Part shown: in pieces, positions 37,801 to 46,314 of the stretch
How the letters are laid out: each line of letters starts with the position of its first letter
Position numbering within the stretch: position 1 is the first letter of the stretch
NCBI GenBank assembly: GCA_016700115.1
Contig: CP064999.1
Location: forward strand, 2,480,001 to 2,544,000
Reading direction: 5' to 3'
Length of the DNA stretch: 64,000 nt
Origin: Sphingobacteriales bacterium
GTDB lineage: Bacteria > Bacteroidota > Bacteroidia > Chitinophagales > UBA2359
Notes under the pieces: model-generated
The model's input: only the letters and a program-made list of their open reading frames with translations
Database searches by the model: none
Told to the model about the DNA's origin: nothing
Program-made: the position numbers and the translations under genes

Positions 37801-38316
37801 TGTGCAACCCATAGCATCGGATACTGTAACACAATAAGTGCCGGGCTGTAAATTGGAAAGATTCATTGTAGTTGCACCGTTACTCCATAGAAAAGTATAA
37901 CCTCCTGTACCTCCGCCGGTAACAGCAGTTGTAATAGCACCATTGTTTAATCCGCAATCCGGTTGAGTTGGAATTAGAACAATTGTAGTAATGTCTATAC
38001 CACCAACAATAGTAAAGGTAGCGATTGCCTCACAACCATTGGCATCTATTACCGTAAGATAATAGGTGCCCGGACATAGCCCCGTAATAAAAGGCTCAGA
38101 CATGTTAAAGCCGTTAAAAACATATACATAAGGGGCAGTGCCTCCTGTTACAAAAATTTGAGCAAACCCATTACAGGCACAACCATCATTTCCAGCCTGA
38201 ACGGCAACAGTGAGTGGATTGGTTGAACCCAAACAAGGGTCAGGTTGGGCTTGTGAGGGCAAAACAGAAAGAATGGTAAGGGCAAAGATTATAATCAGGA
38301 GTAGATGTTTTTTCAT
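31801..38316 (-). CDS. Giant T9SS type B surface protein with SprB, Ig-like, PKD and Fn3-like repeats
   Basis: 2171 residues, unbroken. Signal peptide 1-23 (ending LPSQAQ). SprB-type repeats near the N-terminus (PTQPDCGLNNGAITTAVTGG, VLQSNLSVEYEPATCGLCNG), then PKD and Ig-like modules (VPIVSNNIPINGPDVVCAN and similar, each with a Cys in xVCxG), a run of eight Gly at about residue 930, PKD domains (VWDFGDGSPL, NWDFGDGFSS, WDFGNGANV, SWDFGDTTTD), and two Fn3-like modules (GWNIITNATGYEISING; NWSLIADASGYNISING) alternating with SprB repeats. The last 90 residues are a gliding-motility-type C-terminal domain (VLIPNAFTPNTDPINSIFRV...WNRWGQKVYDS...GVYVYMANV...KGNVTLIR). Probably an adhesin or part of a surface layer, exported by T9SS. 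Confidence 0.93.
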   Translation of the reverse strand: MKKHLLLIIIFALTILSVLPSQAQPDPCLGSTNPLTVAVQAGNDGCACNGFAQIFVTGGTAPYVYVFNGFNMSEPFITGLCPGTYYLTVIDANGCEAIATFTIVGGIDITTIVLIPTQPDCGLNNGAITTAVTGGGTGGYTFLWSNGATTMNLSNLQPGTYCVTVSDAMGCTVSECTVLQSNLSVEYEPATCGLCNGSIEFSDSSLYIVNGPAGATQTYQGPAIINGLCPGFFMIYNTPGGCQTMVELINIDLPFTADANFNTSIGNDDILYACIGQPIQFIAPDGNLTVFWNFGEPTSLTNTSNLPNTSYTYQNTGTYEVTLITQGCTDADTLQRTIIIEQGIAPPIECASLVCPGQEQVYNTSVVCDTYNWTVSGGTITGGQNTAEITVVWNDVAMGTVELTVGDCDGSTICNPIGSIQVPIVSNNIPINGPDVVCANTNALYSVPQYGGVQYNWSINPPSSGVILWQQYNQVGVHWNNTDGVISVSLNSSLAACAAVNLLPIEVNQTYSIVGSDIVCRGSEVTYSTSAGLHNWSVTGNATIVSGGTNSNLVTIQVGLGASGFSVSATPTDITQYCDYPQTLAVDIGDQPAPPLIVSSGYVCPGSAYTYNIASPASDVSYFWTVTGGTPASGSGTSLSITWSVGSPTYNLFVTAQSNSSPFCTSSLGTNIPPLNDLVIIGDDDLCSGDKALYSAQPYLPDLTYDWEINPPLAGSIVAGQGTYNIEVQWNADYPFATLSVSACNISQSLLIAVHQPPVSSISTSGNLCAGSSIELTVIPAGFVAYEWGDGTLGNSFTASNGGSYVVNVTDANGCTSNSSIHIHQYPLPEAAISAQGLNTICSDAPTNVNISALVGDGYSYQWFENGASFGGSVSTITHTGSAAVANFTYSVQVTDANGCQNTSNVLTIIQDICNFDPGSCPGGTCPLPGGGGGGGGTCVALPGTVIGNQPVTPHCFDVTFQNTSVGGLSYVWDFGDGSPLIMSPDESPQTHTFSEPGFYVVKITGTFPNANPVPVTCNYMSYSVVEIPLKADFDHIIPCINSATQFTDRSRHSTGTTITSWNWDFGDGFSSTDTNPSHTYTVSGDYDVTLTVGDGSCTSTIVKTITIFDLPDAGFNIPLQICQAEAAVFVPEINPAAIQWDWDFGNGANVSTQQPEQSYLLDGNYTVSLTVTDNRGCVNSESQPITVLPVGNGNIGYSTLNACEGQSITLTAPAGTDYLWTDNSTGSTMNATQTGSYTVTVTQANGCTFSALPVQLNFAPSPPANITPADSPVNLCPGNSITLNANAGTNYAYSWSTGQSLSGITLQHADIPPSGLTVFVTVTDAQTGCLNVSTPIIVNAVNLAPPTINPNQPAALQLCEGESLVLNATHPTLSNFSWNNGEAGSNITVSAAGNYAVMVTDANGCTNATNVTVGVNSGGDMAAIPVGCYEYCELEPFFVPNIYAGYQWLLDGAPIAGANSNEFVPPQTGDYQLQITTVWGCQDTSDLLSLNLIDCLECLVTSSFTYSLSCSTVQLQANATGNGTLSYSWDFGDTTTDTGNLVSHSYVGSGTYTVCLTVENLAPDNDTCTETYCEDIIINGADLLSISTDSLQDTDCGETNGSISITVTGNNPPFTYEWSDLFNGEDRINLGAGIYDLTVTDSGGCETFETFTITELQMETPVLNCQTSELTQIIVGWNIITNATGYEISINGNLPILLPQGINSHTFTGLLPGQSYTISLVAIAPSPCINSLPSSVVCNTLPDPCLTTVFTITAQITPETCGQTDGAIDLSVSGGAEPYQFLWSTNDTNEDLTLITSGLYSVTITDNNGCSDTAGFTVDCNPLPDPCLTTVFSVTSQTTTATCGQADGAIDLNVGGGAEPYQFLWSNTETTEDLALVTSGSYFVTITDNNGCTATANAEVTAFLPAPELFCYNATDTELTVNWSLIADASGYNISINGETPVYLSPDVSEYTFTGLLPDENYTISLVALASFVCDDSEASSVSCTTEIPLCDPDFIGVMISVSDTLIQLGEEVQLSAVTGGFYGILIFEWAANDFVLSCTDSTCTHQPEFVTTYTVTVTDEYGCSASASIVIDVRMPNKVLIPNAFTPNTDPINSIFRVAGFNIDTYQLSVWNRWGQKVYDSGFTNDISIGWDGLHNGKESELGVYVYMANVRYTDGTEEKLKGNVTLIR

Positions 38317-38759
38317 AAATCACCAAATTAAATGAATTGAAATTTTAATTTTACCGGTTTGTGAGGCTAAAATTACGTATAATCTGTAAGAGATGCAAAG
38401 TTTTTCCTGCCTTTAAGTCGCAAATCCAACGCATTGCGTTGCCAATGACATTTTTTATCTTTGAATTGAGTAAAATTTATTTTAAAAAGTGGTGAATCAG
38501 TTAGTAAACACTGAATTTTATTTTGATTTCATTGGGTAAATACAACGGTTCAAATGTTCCTACAAAGAGCATCCCGGATTTTTGAATAGTTCCTTAACCG
38601 GTTAACGTTATATTTTGTACAGACTTTTTACGTTATTGACTTTTCAGAACATGGTGATTATTTAGCTCATCATTTTAAGCTAAAAGTATCGGGCAAAAAT
38701 GGATGCTGTTTAAACTAATACACAATTCAGCGTTACTTTAAAAATTGTTTAAAGAATTA
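38317..38759. other. 443-bp divergent intergenic region
   Basis: Lies between the divergent genes of the giant T9SS protein and the BNR protein. AT-rich; no gene, repeat or convincing promoter box identified, but promoters for both genes must lie here. Confidence 0.55.
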
Positions 38760-41099
38760 ATGATTATGATGGATTTCAAAAAGACCGGCAGAAGCATAGT
38801 CCCTTTCACCAACGCTGTTGAAACCTGGATTTTCACGATGCTTTTGTCTGCTTTAATGCTTATTGCACCTTGCCGCAATTTTGAAAACCGGCCAGACAAT
38901 TATGCAGAAGAAGGTAAAGAAAGTGCAGAGCCAACTCCTGCTCAGTTTGCACGTATGAGCAATTTTTCGGAAACACATCATCAGGCTTTGATTCAAACAC
39001 AAATAGCCCGTTCAACCTTATCAAAAGGAGCTGCCACCGGTCAGGGAAAGTGGAAATTTGCAGGCCCGTCAAATATCAGTGGCCGTATCACCGATGTAGT
39101 CATGCATCCAATTGATACGAATATCATTTACGCTGCTTCGGCTACCGGAGGTGTTTTTAAATCGGTTGATTTTGGGAAAACTTGGATCCCTGTTTTTGAC
39201 CAACAGCTCAGCCTTTCAATCGGGTCAATCGCAATAGATCCTCATCAGCCTGATGTTATTTATGTCGGCACCGGCGAAGCAAATGGAGGAGGAGGGTCTG
39301 TAACCTATGATGGAACAGGCATGTACAAAAGTACAGATGGGGGAATGAGTTGGGAAAATATAGGACTCGGCAAAACAGGAAGTATAGCCCGGATTGCTGT
39401 TCACCCCAATCGGCCGGAACAGATTTTTGCGGCTGCGATGGGAAATTTGTTTAAAAACAATCAGGAACGAGGACTCTATAAAAGCAAAGACGGAGGTAAA
39501 ACCTGGGTGAAAACGCTGTTTATTTCTGAAACAACGGGATGTGTGGATGTGGTTGTTCATCCCAACAATCCGGACCTTGTTTTTGCGGTGATGTGGGAGC
39601 GGGTAAGAAGACCGGATTTTCGGAAATATGGAGGGAAAAACTGTGGTATCTACCGTTCGATGGATGCCGGCATTTCCTGGCAAAAACTCACAAACGGATT
39701 GCCACAGGCTGATCTCGGAAGAATAGGTATTTCTGTTTCGGCTTCAAATCCCGAAATTTTATATGCTGTTTTTGCCGATGAACAGGGATATTTTCAGGGA
39801 ATTTTTAGAACGGATGATTCTGGCAATCAATGGAAAAGGGTGAATGACCGCCCATTGAAAAACATCTATGAAAATTATGGTTGGTGGTTTGGTGCAATAC
39901 GCGTTGATCCCCAAAATCCTGATCTTGTTTTTGCCCTTGGTCTTGACTTATACCGGACTGAAAACGGAGGAAAAACCTGGCAAAACATTTCGACCAAAGC
40001 CGTTCATGTAGATCAACATGCTTTGTATATACATCCCCTAAACCCGCAACTGATTCTACTTGGAAACGATGGAGGGGTTTGTATTTCTAAAAACGGCGGA
40101 GATTTGTGGGAATCTTTGCCGGGGCCTCCGGTAATTCAGTTTTATACCTGCGAAGCTGACCTCACTAATTCGCGAATACTATACGGAGGCACTCAGGATA
40201 ACGGAATTATGCGTTTGGTAAACAGTTTAGACAACGAGTGGGAAATTTTGATTGAAGGAGACGGTTTTGGGGTGTTAACAGACCCTCAAAACCCAGAAAC
40301 GATTTATGCAGCTTATCAGTACGGAAACCTCCTCAAGTCTGAAGATGGCGGTAATAAGTTTCGGGATGCCACAGATGGAATTAGTATGTCTGACCGAAAA
40401 ATCTGGCATACACCTTTTGTTATTGATCCTGTTCAATCGCATATCTTATACTATGGTGCCAATCGGTTATATAAATCTTTGGACAAAGCGGCGAATTGGT
40501 TTCCGGTGAGTCCTGTATTAACCAAGAACGGGGTAAACAACAATCTCGTCTATGGTGCAGTTAGCGCTATTGCAGTCGCAACTTCCGACAACCAAATGGT
40601 TTATGCAGGAACCGATGACGGAAATTTGTGGCTTTCAGCAAATAACTGTCAGAACTGGAAAGATATTTCGGTGGGCTTACCCTTACAATGGGTGAGCAGC
40701 ATTGCCGTTAATCCAGACCAGGAACAAACGGTTTATGTGGCTTTTTCGGGTTTTAGAAACACCGTTTATCTACCGTTTTTATATAAATCGGTGAATGCCG
40801 GTTTAACATGGACTAATATTTCAGAAAACCTGCCTCAAACACCGGTGAATGATATCATTGTTGATCCGACAGATACTGCTACGGTTTTTGTCGCTACTGA
40901 TACGGGAGTATTTGTAAAAACATGCAAAGAAACCAACTGGTATATGTTGGGCGATAACCTTCCACCGGTTCCGGTAACAGATTTATGCCTGCATGAAAAA
41001 GACCGCCTTCTGATTGCCGCCACTTATGGACGAGGGATGTTTACTTTCTCACTTATAGACAACAAATGGCGGAAATTACCTCCAAAGAGTGAAAACTAA
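38760..41099 (+). CDS. BNR/VPS10-type multi-repeat beta-propeller protein
   Basis: 779 residues from the ATG at 38760 (other in-frame ATG codons lie within the next 4). A hydrophobic segment (WIFTMLLSALMLIAPC) near the N-terminus is probably a signal or lipoprotein signal. The rest is a series of sialidase-type BNR repeats (SVDFGKTWIPV, STDGGMSWENI, SKDGGKTWVKT, SMDAGISWQKL, TDDSGNQWKRV, TENGGKTWQNI, SEDGGNKFRDA, SANNCQNWKDI, SVNAGLTWTNI) with alternating DVIYVGTGE/ILYAVFAD strands. Such proteins (WD40/YVTN/BNR-like, xyloglucanase- or sortilin-like) often have two seven-bladed propellers. No catalytic sialidase residues can be pointed to; substrate unknown. Confidence 0.88.
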   Translation: MIMMDFKKTGRSIVPFTNAVETWIFTMLLSALMLIAPCRNFENRPDNYAEEGKESAEPTPAQFARMSNFSETHHQALIQTQIARSTLSKGAATGQGKWKFAGPSNISGRITDVVMHPIDTNIIYAASATGGVFKSVDFGKTWIPVFDQQLSLSIGSIAIDPHQPDVIYVGTGEANGGGGSVTYDGTGMYKSTDGGMSWENIGLGKTGSIARIAVHPNRPEQIFAAAMGNLFKNNQERGLYKSKDGGKTWVKTLFISETTGCVDVVVHPNNPDLVFAVMWERVRRPDFRKYGGKNCGIYRSMDAGISWQKLTNGLPQADLGRIGISVSASNPEILYAVFADEQGYFQGIFRTDDSGNQWKRVNDRPLKNIYENYGWWFGAIRVDPQNPDLVFALGLDLYRTENGGKTWQNISTKAVHVDQHALYIHPLNPQLILLGNDGGVCISKNGGDLWESLPGPPVIQFYTCEADLTNSRILYGGTQDNGIMRLVNSLDNEWEILIEGDGFGVLTDPQNPETIYAAYQYGNLLKSEDGGNKFRDATDGISMSDRKIWHTPFVIDPVQSHILYYGANRLYKSLDKAANWFPVSPVLTKNGVNNNLVYGAVSAIAVATSDNQMVYAGTDDGNLWLSANNCQNWKDISVGLPLQWVSSIAVNPDQEQTVYVAFSGFRNTVYLPFLYKSVNAGLTWTNISENLPQTPVNDIIVDPTDTATVFVATDTGVFVKTCKETNWYMLGDNLPPVPVTDLCLHEKDRLLIAATYGRGMFTFSLIDNKWRKLPPKSEN

Positions 41100-41188
41100 C
41101 AGACCCCTTTTATTCGGATTTAAATTTTCCAAACGCCACTTTTGACTGTTCTTCGCTTTTTCTGTGATTCGACTCGTTCAAAATTCGC

Positions 41189-41196
41189 TAACTTTG
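41189..41196 (+). promoter_or_regulatory. TAACTTTG box upstream of gtrA-like gene
   Basis: TAACTTTG, 43 bp before the ATG at 41240, fits the TAnnTTTG -7 consensus. Confidence 0.4.
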
Positions 41197-41239
41197 CGCT
41201 TAAATTGACTAATCTCAATTGGTCAAATCAAGTGTCTTT

Positions 41240-41686
41240 ATGCAGCAATGGATAAAAAAAGTTTACACCTTATATGAGCAGAAGTTAAAATTTGCCCTTG
41301 CTTCGTTCATTGCTACTTTGACAGATTACTTGTTGTATCTGCTCTTTACCCTTTTTTTTCTCTTTGCACCCGTACCTTCTAATATCGTTTCGAGTTTTTG
41401 CGGGATGTTGGTCAATTTTTTGTTGCACAAAAAAATGGTATTCTCGCTTCAACGAAAAGCGCATCATGCTTTTTTATTGTCAGTACTGGTTTCGGTGGGT
41501 GGAATTGGATTGGGCACAACCATTATTTATCTACTTACCCAATACCCTTTTTTTACCCAACATCAATACATTACCAAACTCATTGCAACCGGAATCGTCT
41601 TTTTCTACAATTTTTACTTTAAACGCTTTGCTTTTGAAAAGCGGTTTCAAACAAAAGCCCGCCCCGATATCGGCTCAACAGAGTAA
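41240..41686 (+). CDS. GtrA-family membrane protein
   Basis: 148 residues from the ATG at 41240. Four membrane helices: FALASFIATLTDYLLYLLFTLFF, VPSNIVSSFCGMLVNFLLHKK, FLLSVLVSVGGIGLGTTIIYLLT and ITKLIATGIVFFYNFYFKRF. The F(A/G)xxS...D...Y...N and NFYFKRFAFEKR end are typical for GtrA, a family implicated in moving lipid-linked sugars across the inner membrane. No glycosyltransferase gene is adjacent. Confidence 0.88.
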   Translation: MQQWIKKVYTLYEQKLKFALASFIATLTDYLLYLLFTLFFLFAPVPSNIVSSFCGMLVNFLLHKKMVFSLQRKAHHAFLLSVLVSVGGIGLGTTIIYLLTQYPFFTQHQYITKLIATGIVFFYNFYFKRFAFEKRFQTKARPDIGSTE

Positions 41687-41689
41687 CCG

Positions 41690-42240
41690 GTGAAGATTTA
41701 GCCCCCATCAAAAAAAGGCAACCCAAACAATGAAAATTTAGGGGCATTTATCAAAAAGCAAATACCGCGCTCCTGAAATAACCCACCGTATTTTGGGAAT
41801 TGAAAAAGAATGGCTGCAAGAGGGTGAAAAAAATGTCAATTAAAAACAAAAAAATTGCATTTTTAAAGATGGAAATTGCTTTTTTACTGAAGAAATTCAT
41901 CAATAAAATCCTTCCAATTGCAATTTTATAAAGCAAAACTTCAATTCCCCCTTTCTAAATTATAATTAGAAAAACCAAAATGTCAATTTTGAAGTCCAAC
42001 ATTTCAATTTACAAGCCCAAAATGTCAATTTAAATCTTTACAATCATAGTTAGAACTTATAAAAAGACAATTTTAAAAAGTAAATTTACCTTTTTTAGGT
42101 TTTAAATTAACAATTTTTCGAACTGTTATTTAACAAAACCTCTATGGATTAGCGAATTGCATCGTTTTAAATAGCGACCGGTAGTTTTTTAATTTATTAT
42201 AAAAAATCACACAAATACATAAACACTCAAACTGATAAAG
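41690..42240. other. 550-bp AT-rich non-coding stretch with degenerate repeats
   Basis: Contains no credible gene. Between 41820 and 42040 similar short blocks recur (AAAATGTCAATT at 41831, 41980 and 42017; AACATTTCAATTTAC at 41999); three of them from 41978 fit a 21-bp period. This is the same period as the array at 17841-18323 but with a different sequence. Confidence 0.55.
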
Positions 42241-42242
42241 CC

Positions 42243-43424
42243 TTACCACAGCTTTCTGACTGAAATATAATAAACAACCAAAGAGAGTATAGCAGTTACC
42301 ACTACCCTTAACCGCATCAACCATGTTTTAATCGGATTATATACTGCCGTCATGGTATTTTCGGGTTTTGTTTTTCCATCATATCGGATGACCGGATTAA
42401 GGTACATTTTAGTTTGTTCGTTGGTGATAAGGGTCCGTATATAAGTGTCAGTTGGAAGAAACGCATAACTTGCATGGTCGGTATTGGTAAACAGGGCATT
42501 TGTTTTTCCGTTTTGACCAATAAATGCAATTTCTTTTGCAGGTTTTTCGAGCTTTAGAAACAGGGTTTGACCATTTACTTTTAAAAATTGAAGATGATTG
42601 TCGTTTACCCCTCCCTTTCCTTCCACACCATAAGCTTTTCCATTGGTCAGGTTTTCCAAAATGGCGGTTCCTTTGTTGGTGTTGGAGGCAATCATCGTCC
42701 ATTTTGTACCGGTTTCATCCGGTTTGCTGATGTTGTGGTTATCGTCATTTCCAACAATCCAAACAGGTTTTCCGGCCGATAAAATTGTGTCCCAATGTTT
42801 ATCCGAAAGGCGGTAGTGGTTGAGCACTTCCAGACATTCGTAACCACTCAAAAGGGCGAGATCTTCAAAAGTATGGCCTCCGCCGAATTTCGGATGAGCT
42901 ATAGTCAGATATGGGCTTTGCTGTTTTATGCGGTTAATGATATATTGTTTGTCACTTGTGTTGGGAAACAAAGTAATGTCGTAAAAAGAAACATCATGAC
43001 TACCCATCGCAAGTCTATGCGCTTTAAAAAGATTATATCCATGTTCATAGACCGGAATAAAAGAAGGTTCCTGGATTGCTTGTCGCGGGTTGATGCTATG
43101 ATAGTCTGAAACACAGATTACGGAATAGTTCATCTGTTTGTATTTTTCAATCAATGCTTCGGTAGTATTGTGTTTGCCATCTGTGATTCCTCCCCAGGCA
43201 CGGGCATGAGCGTGGAGATTGCCCTTTTGCCAAAGACTGTCAATTGATTGATATGGGTTATACAACGAGTCGCCTGAAAATACCTGCGGAGCTGCAAAGG
43301 AATATCTCCGGCTTTGGATATACTGCAATTGTGCAAGTTCAATGGCTATTAAAAGGAGGGTAAGCAGCCCGGTGATGACTACCTTTAAAGACAGGATAAG
43401 GGATTTCTGAAACTTGTTACGCAT
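42243..43424 (-). CDS. Membrane-anchored PHP-domain metal-dependent phosphoesterase
   Basis: 393 residues. A membrane helix at 8-27 and another near the C-terminus (LMRLRVVVTAILSLVVYYIS). Between them is a PHP-type domain: GNLHAHARAWGG (HxH), ISDYHSINP-like motif ICVSDYHSINP, IPVYEHGYN, LTIAHPKFGG and VGNDDNHN, which supply the usual His/Asp/Glu ligands for two or three metals. The location of the catalytic part, probably periplasmic, is inferred. The substrate is unknown. Next gene on the same strand is the lipoprotein at 43530. Confidence 0.87.
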   Translation of the reverse strand: MRNKFQKSLILSLKVVITGLLTLLLIAIELAQLQYIQSRRYSFAAPQVFSGDSLYNPYQSIDSLWQKGNLHAHARAWGGITDGKHNTTEALIEKYKQMNYSVICVSDYHSINPRQAIQEPSFIPVYEHGYNLFKAHRLAMGSHDVSFYDITLFPNTSDKQYIINRIKQQSPYLTIAHPKFGGGHTFEDLALLSGYECLEVLNHYRLSDKHWDTILSAGKPVWIVGNDDNHNISKPDETGTKWTMIASNTNKGTAILENLTNGKAYGVEGKGGVNDNHLQFLKVNGQTLFLKLEKPAKEIAFIGQNGKTNALFTNTDHASYAFLPTDTYIRTLITNEQTKMYLNPVIRYDGKTKPENTMTAVYNPIKTWLMRLRVVVTAILSLVVYYISVRKLW

Positions 43425-43529
43425 AAAAATAGAATCAAATCAAGCAATTGCAAATTGTCGGTTGATGACGGAAAGTTAAGCAATGAAAAATAATGAAAAT
43501 AGGGGGAAATACCGGTTTGTGAACATTTA

Positions 43530-44162
43530 CTAATAATCATGCCGGATACTTTGCGCCATAAATTCAAACTTTTTTAATTGTTTTTGAAATTTTTTCAATT
43601 CTTCAAGACAGGTAATGATGACAACCTGATTTTTATGGATATACAGAAAAGAAATGGCTTTTAACTCGCCTGTAAACTCTTGAGGATGGTTATAGGAATA
43701 GATCAGTTGTGCAGCATGTTTACCGTTTATCAGGGTTTCACCTATTTCAATTACTTTAAAATCGCCGGTTTTTAGTTGAAGGTCATCAAAAAACCAACGG
43801 ATAAAAGTATTGATATCAAAAGGAGGGATGCTGTCATTTTGGGCAGGTGAAAGGTTAAAAACGGTAGAAACAGGTATCAGTTCAATGCTCAGGTTTTCGC
43901 GATACTCATTGTCGGTGGCGGTTAAATTGTCTTTAGAAACAATCGCCTTGAGCATTTTTGATGAAGGATATTCATTGATTTCCCAATCTGACGGGATATT
44001 TATTTCAAAACTATTCAGATTTGACTGGTAGGTTTTATATAAACCGGTTGGGTGTGATATTAAAGGCTCATTTTTATTTGAATCTTGTTGAATACAGCCT
44101 GTAAACTGTAAACATAAAAAGCTAAACAACAAACAAAAAAGACAAGCTTGAAGAGTATTCAT
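43530..44162 (-). CDS. Lipoprotein, PsbP/DcrB-like fold possible
   Basis: 210 residues from the ATG at 44162. Lipobox LQFTGC at about residue 23. The mature part has alternating strands and helices (INIPSDWEINEYP, LSIELIPVS, DFKVIEIGETLINGKHAAQLIYSY, ISFLYIHKNQVVIITCLEEL, KFEFMAQSI), a pattern seen in DcrB/PsbP-like proteins of unknown function. It lies upstream of and in the same direction as the PHP protein (105-bp gap), so the two may be cotranscribed. Confidence 0.75.
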   Translation of the reverse strand: MNTLQACLFCLLFSFLCLQFTGCIQQDSNKNEPLISHPTGLYKTYQSNLNSFEINIPSDWEINEYPSSKMLKAIVSKDNLTATDNEYRENLSIELIPVSTVFNLSPAQNDSIPPFDINTFIRWFFDDLQLKTGDFKVIEIGETLINGKHAAQLIYSYNHPQEFTGELKAISFLYIHKNQVVIITCLEELKKFQKQLKKFEFMAQSIRHDY

Positions 44163-44452
44163 GTAAAGGCTCAATACTTTTTGGGAAAGATACGGTTAAA
44201 ATTGGTTAAAAGCCTTTAACGAGATGCTATGATTTAACAAAATGTAGTCAAATGGCATGTTTTAAACTCAATAGGTTAAGTTGATATTTTATAACAAAAA
44301 ACCTTTGATTGGAACTAAATAGAGATGCAACTTATTTAAAGATTTAATGCACTCACTTAATAAAAAAAGTGAGAGGTAAAAACACTTTAAATGCAAGTTA
44401 GAGAGAAGTAAAAAAGTTAACAATAAAATTATTCACTATAAATTAAAACAAG

Positions 44453-44926
44453 ATGAAAAATCGTAAAGCTATGAAGCCAATTCAATTAAAAATGAGGAAA
44501 ATGATAAATGAGCTAAACTTTGATGACGGGTTGATGCTGAGTTATTATTTGCCAAGATTTGATGATCCTGATTTAGTAGAAGATTCTAATACAAGTCCAT
44601 ATTTCACTTCTCATGCAAATCTTCGCTTATCACACAGAGGCATCAACCGGTCTATGATTGAAGATACCATTAAATACGGTATAAAAATCTGCAAACAAGG
44701 ACTTTGTTTTTATGTGATGCAAGCCAAATTGATTCCCGGATGGCTTGATCAAAAGTATGCTGAAAAAATCAAAAACATTGTGGTTGTGATGAAACGTCCG
44801 GATATTGTGCTGACGGTTTACAAAAACAACAATGCTATGCGCAATATAATGAAAAAACCAAAGAGGTTAAAACGGAATACGGTAAATGGTTTTTTTGAAT
44901 ATTCAAAAACTTCTAAAATCCTGTAA
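44453..44926 (+). CDS. DUF4258-like hypothetical protein
   Basis: 157 residues, basic. The central part (YFTSHANLRLSHRGINRSMIEDTIKYGIKICKQGLCFYVMQAKL...NIVVVMKRPDIVLTVYKNN) fits the DUF4258 pattern of a His, an RGI helix and a final VVxxxxxIxTVY strand, a fold related to RelE/BrnT-like toxins. No antitoxin-like neighbour is seen, so a toxin role is not supported. Preceded by a strongly A-rich leader. Confidence 0.65.
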   Translation: MKNRKAMKPIQLKMRKMINELNFDDGLMLSYYLPRFDDPDLVEDSNTSPYFTSHANLRLSHRGINRSMIEDTIKYGIKICKQGLCFYVMQAKLIPGWLDQKYAEKIKNIVVVMKRPDIVLTVYKNNNAMRNIMKKPKRLKRNTVNGFFEYSKTSKIL

Positions 44927-44949
44927 TCAGACTGTTTACATTAAGTCTT

Positions 44950-45936
44950 ATGATTAAGGCAGGTTTTTTTTTATTTGTTGTTTCTTTGTTTTACTCCTGC
45001 AGTTCGCAGAAAGACAGCAAGTTTCGAATTGAGAAAAACGATTCTGAACGCAGCACCTTTTGTGATAAAACCGAGGCCGGCATCCTCTTTTTTTCTTCAG
45101 ACAACGGGGAAAATTGGGTGAATGCCGGTTCTGGTTTGCCTCAAACTGATAAAATTGGTTTAGACGGTATAGCGGTTTCAAACCAAAAACTGGGTCTGGC
45201 AACAAAACAGAGCGGGGTTTATGAATATAACTTTAAAACGAATTTTTGGGAAAACATACCCACTGAAAAACAAATAATCGAAGCCAATCCAGGGGCTTTG
45301 GCATTTTTAGAAAACGATGTTTTTGTGGGAACACAGTTTGCCGGAGTTTTTTATACAAACAATCTCGGTAAGTCATGGACTAATTGTAATTCGGGGCTAA
45401 CCAACTTGACTATCAGACGTTTTTTTGAATTTAACCAACAACTCTATGTCTGTACTAATGACGGTTTTTACTGTTTTAACGAAGCGAGTGAAAATTGGCA
45501 GTTGGAGTTTGGACAGCGTTTTTTACAGGTAAATGGGGCAACTTCTTTTGACGGAAGTTTTTATTTGGCAACCAATCAGGGAATATACAGGCAACAAACA
45601 GACAAAACATGGATAAATATGACCCCTGATCTTAGTGTGCATCATATCAGTTCAGATAAAAACCGGATTTATGCGATGAGCTACAATGAGTTATTGGTTT
45701 CCTCCAATTATGGTTTGGATTGGGAAAGTCAACAAAACGGGTTGCCTGAAAATTTATATACTTTCAATGTGCTAAATCATCACGAAATACTTTTTGCAGG
45801 TCAGTGGGATGGAGTTTACAGAAAAACAAAGCACGATAAAAAGTGGATGAAATCAAATAATGGATTGCCCTCCAATTTAGCTGTTTTGAATTTGAAAGCG
45901 TTTCATCATATTTTAGTAGTCTCCATTTCTGAGTGA
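44950..45936 (+). CDS. Lipoprotein with BNR-like repeats
   Basis: 328 residues. Lipobox LFYSC at about residues 13-17. Repeats FSSDNGENWVNAGSGLP, YNFKTNFWENIP, TNNLGKSWTNCNSGLT, FNEASENWQLEFG, QQTDKTWINMTP, SSNYGLDWESQQNGLPE and KTKHDKKWMKSNNGLP indicate a beta-propeller related to the one at 38760. Outer-membrane or surface anchoring is likely. 23 bp after the DUF4258-like gene. Confidence 0.82.
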   Translation: MIKAGFFLFVVSLFYSCSSQKDSKFRIEKNDSERSTFCDKTEAGILFFSSDNGENWVNAGSGLPQTDKIGLDGIAVSNQKLGLATKQSGVYEYNFKTNFWENIPTEKQIIEANPGALAFLENDVFVGTQFAGVFYTNNLGKSWTNCNSGLTNLTIRRFFEFNQQLYVCTNDGFYCFNEASENWQLEFGQRFLQVNGATSFDGSFYLATNQGIYRQQTDKTWINMTPDLSVHHISSDKNRIYAMSYNELLVSSNYGLDWESQQNGLPENLYTFNVLNHHEILFAGQWDGVYRKTKHDKKWMKSNNGLPSNLAVLNLKAFHHILVVSISE

Positions 45937-46314
45937 AAATTTAAGTTGAGATTTCCTCCCAAAGCTTAAATGGAATCATAATCGGCATGGCTAACATAAA
46001 AGCAAAAGGGTAGGATTAGCACTTGTGCTGTAAGATTCACTATTTTTCGGTTCATTTTTTTTTCAAATAGCTTCAATACAGTTAAAACGTCAATATTACA
46101 GGCTGTTTTATAGAGCATTGACAGCTTCAGGATTCACAAACAAAAATTGGCTCCACTGTGAAGAAAAAGAATTTTTAACTTTACTCAAAAATTTGCTTTA
46201 GACTTTTTTAATTGCTTTGCAAAACAATAAAACATGGTTTTACCGTTTATATAAAAACATTGCCTGAAAGGCAGGTTTGAATGATTCTTTTTCAAAAATA
46301 ACTTTTCAAATTTC
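45937..46314. other. 380-bp intergenic stretch
   Basis: No gene or clear repeat recognised; AT-rich, with a possible inverted TGCCTGAAAGGCA at 46260-46272 just before the small lipoprotein gene. Confidence 0.5.

Noticed and set aside
44453..44926. Toxin of a toxin-antitoxin pair.
   Set aside because: Only a distant DUF4258-like pattern is seen and no antitoxin-like gene is next to it.
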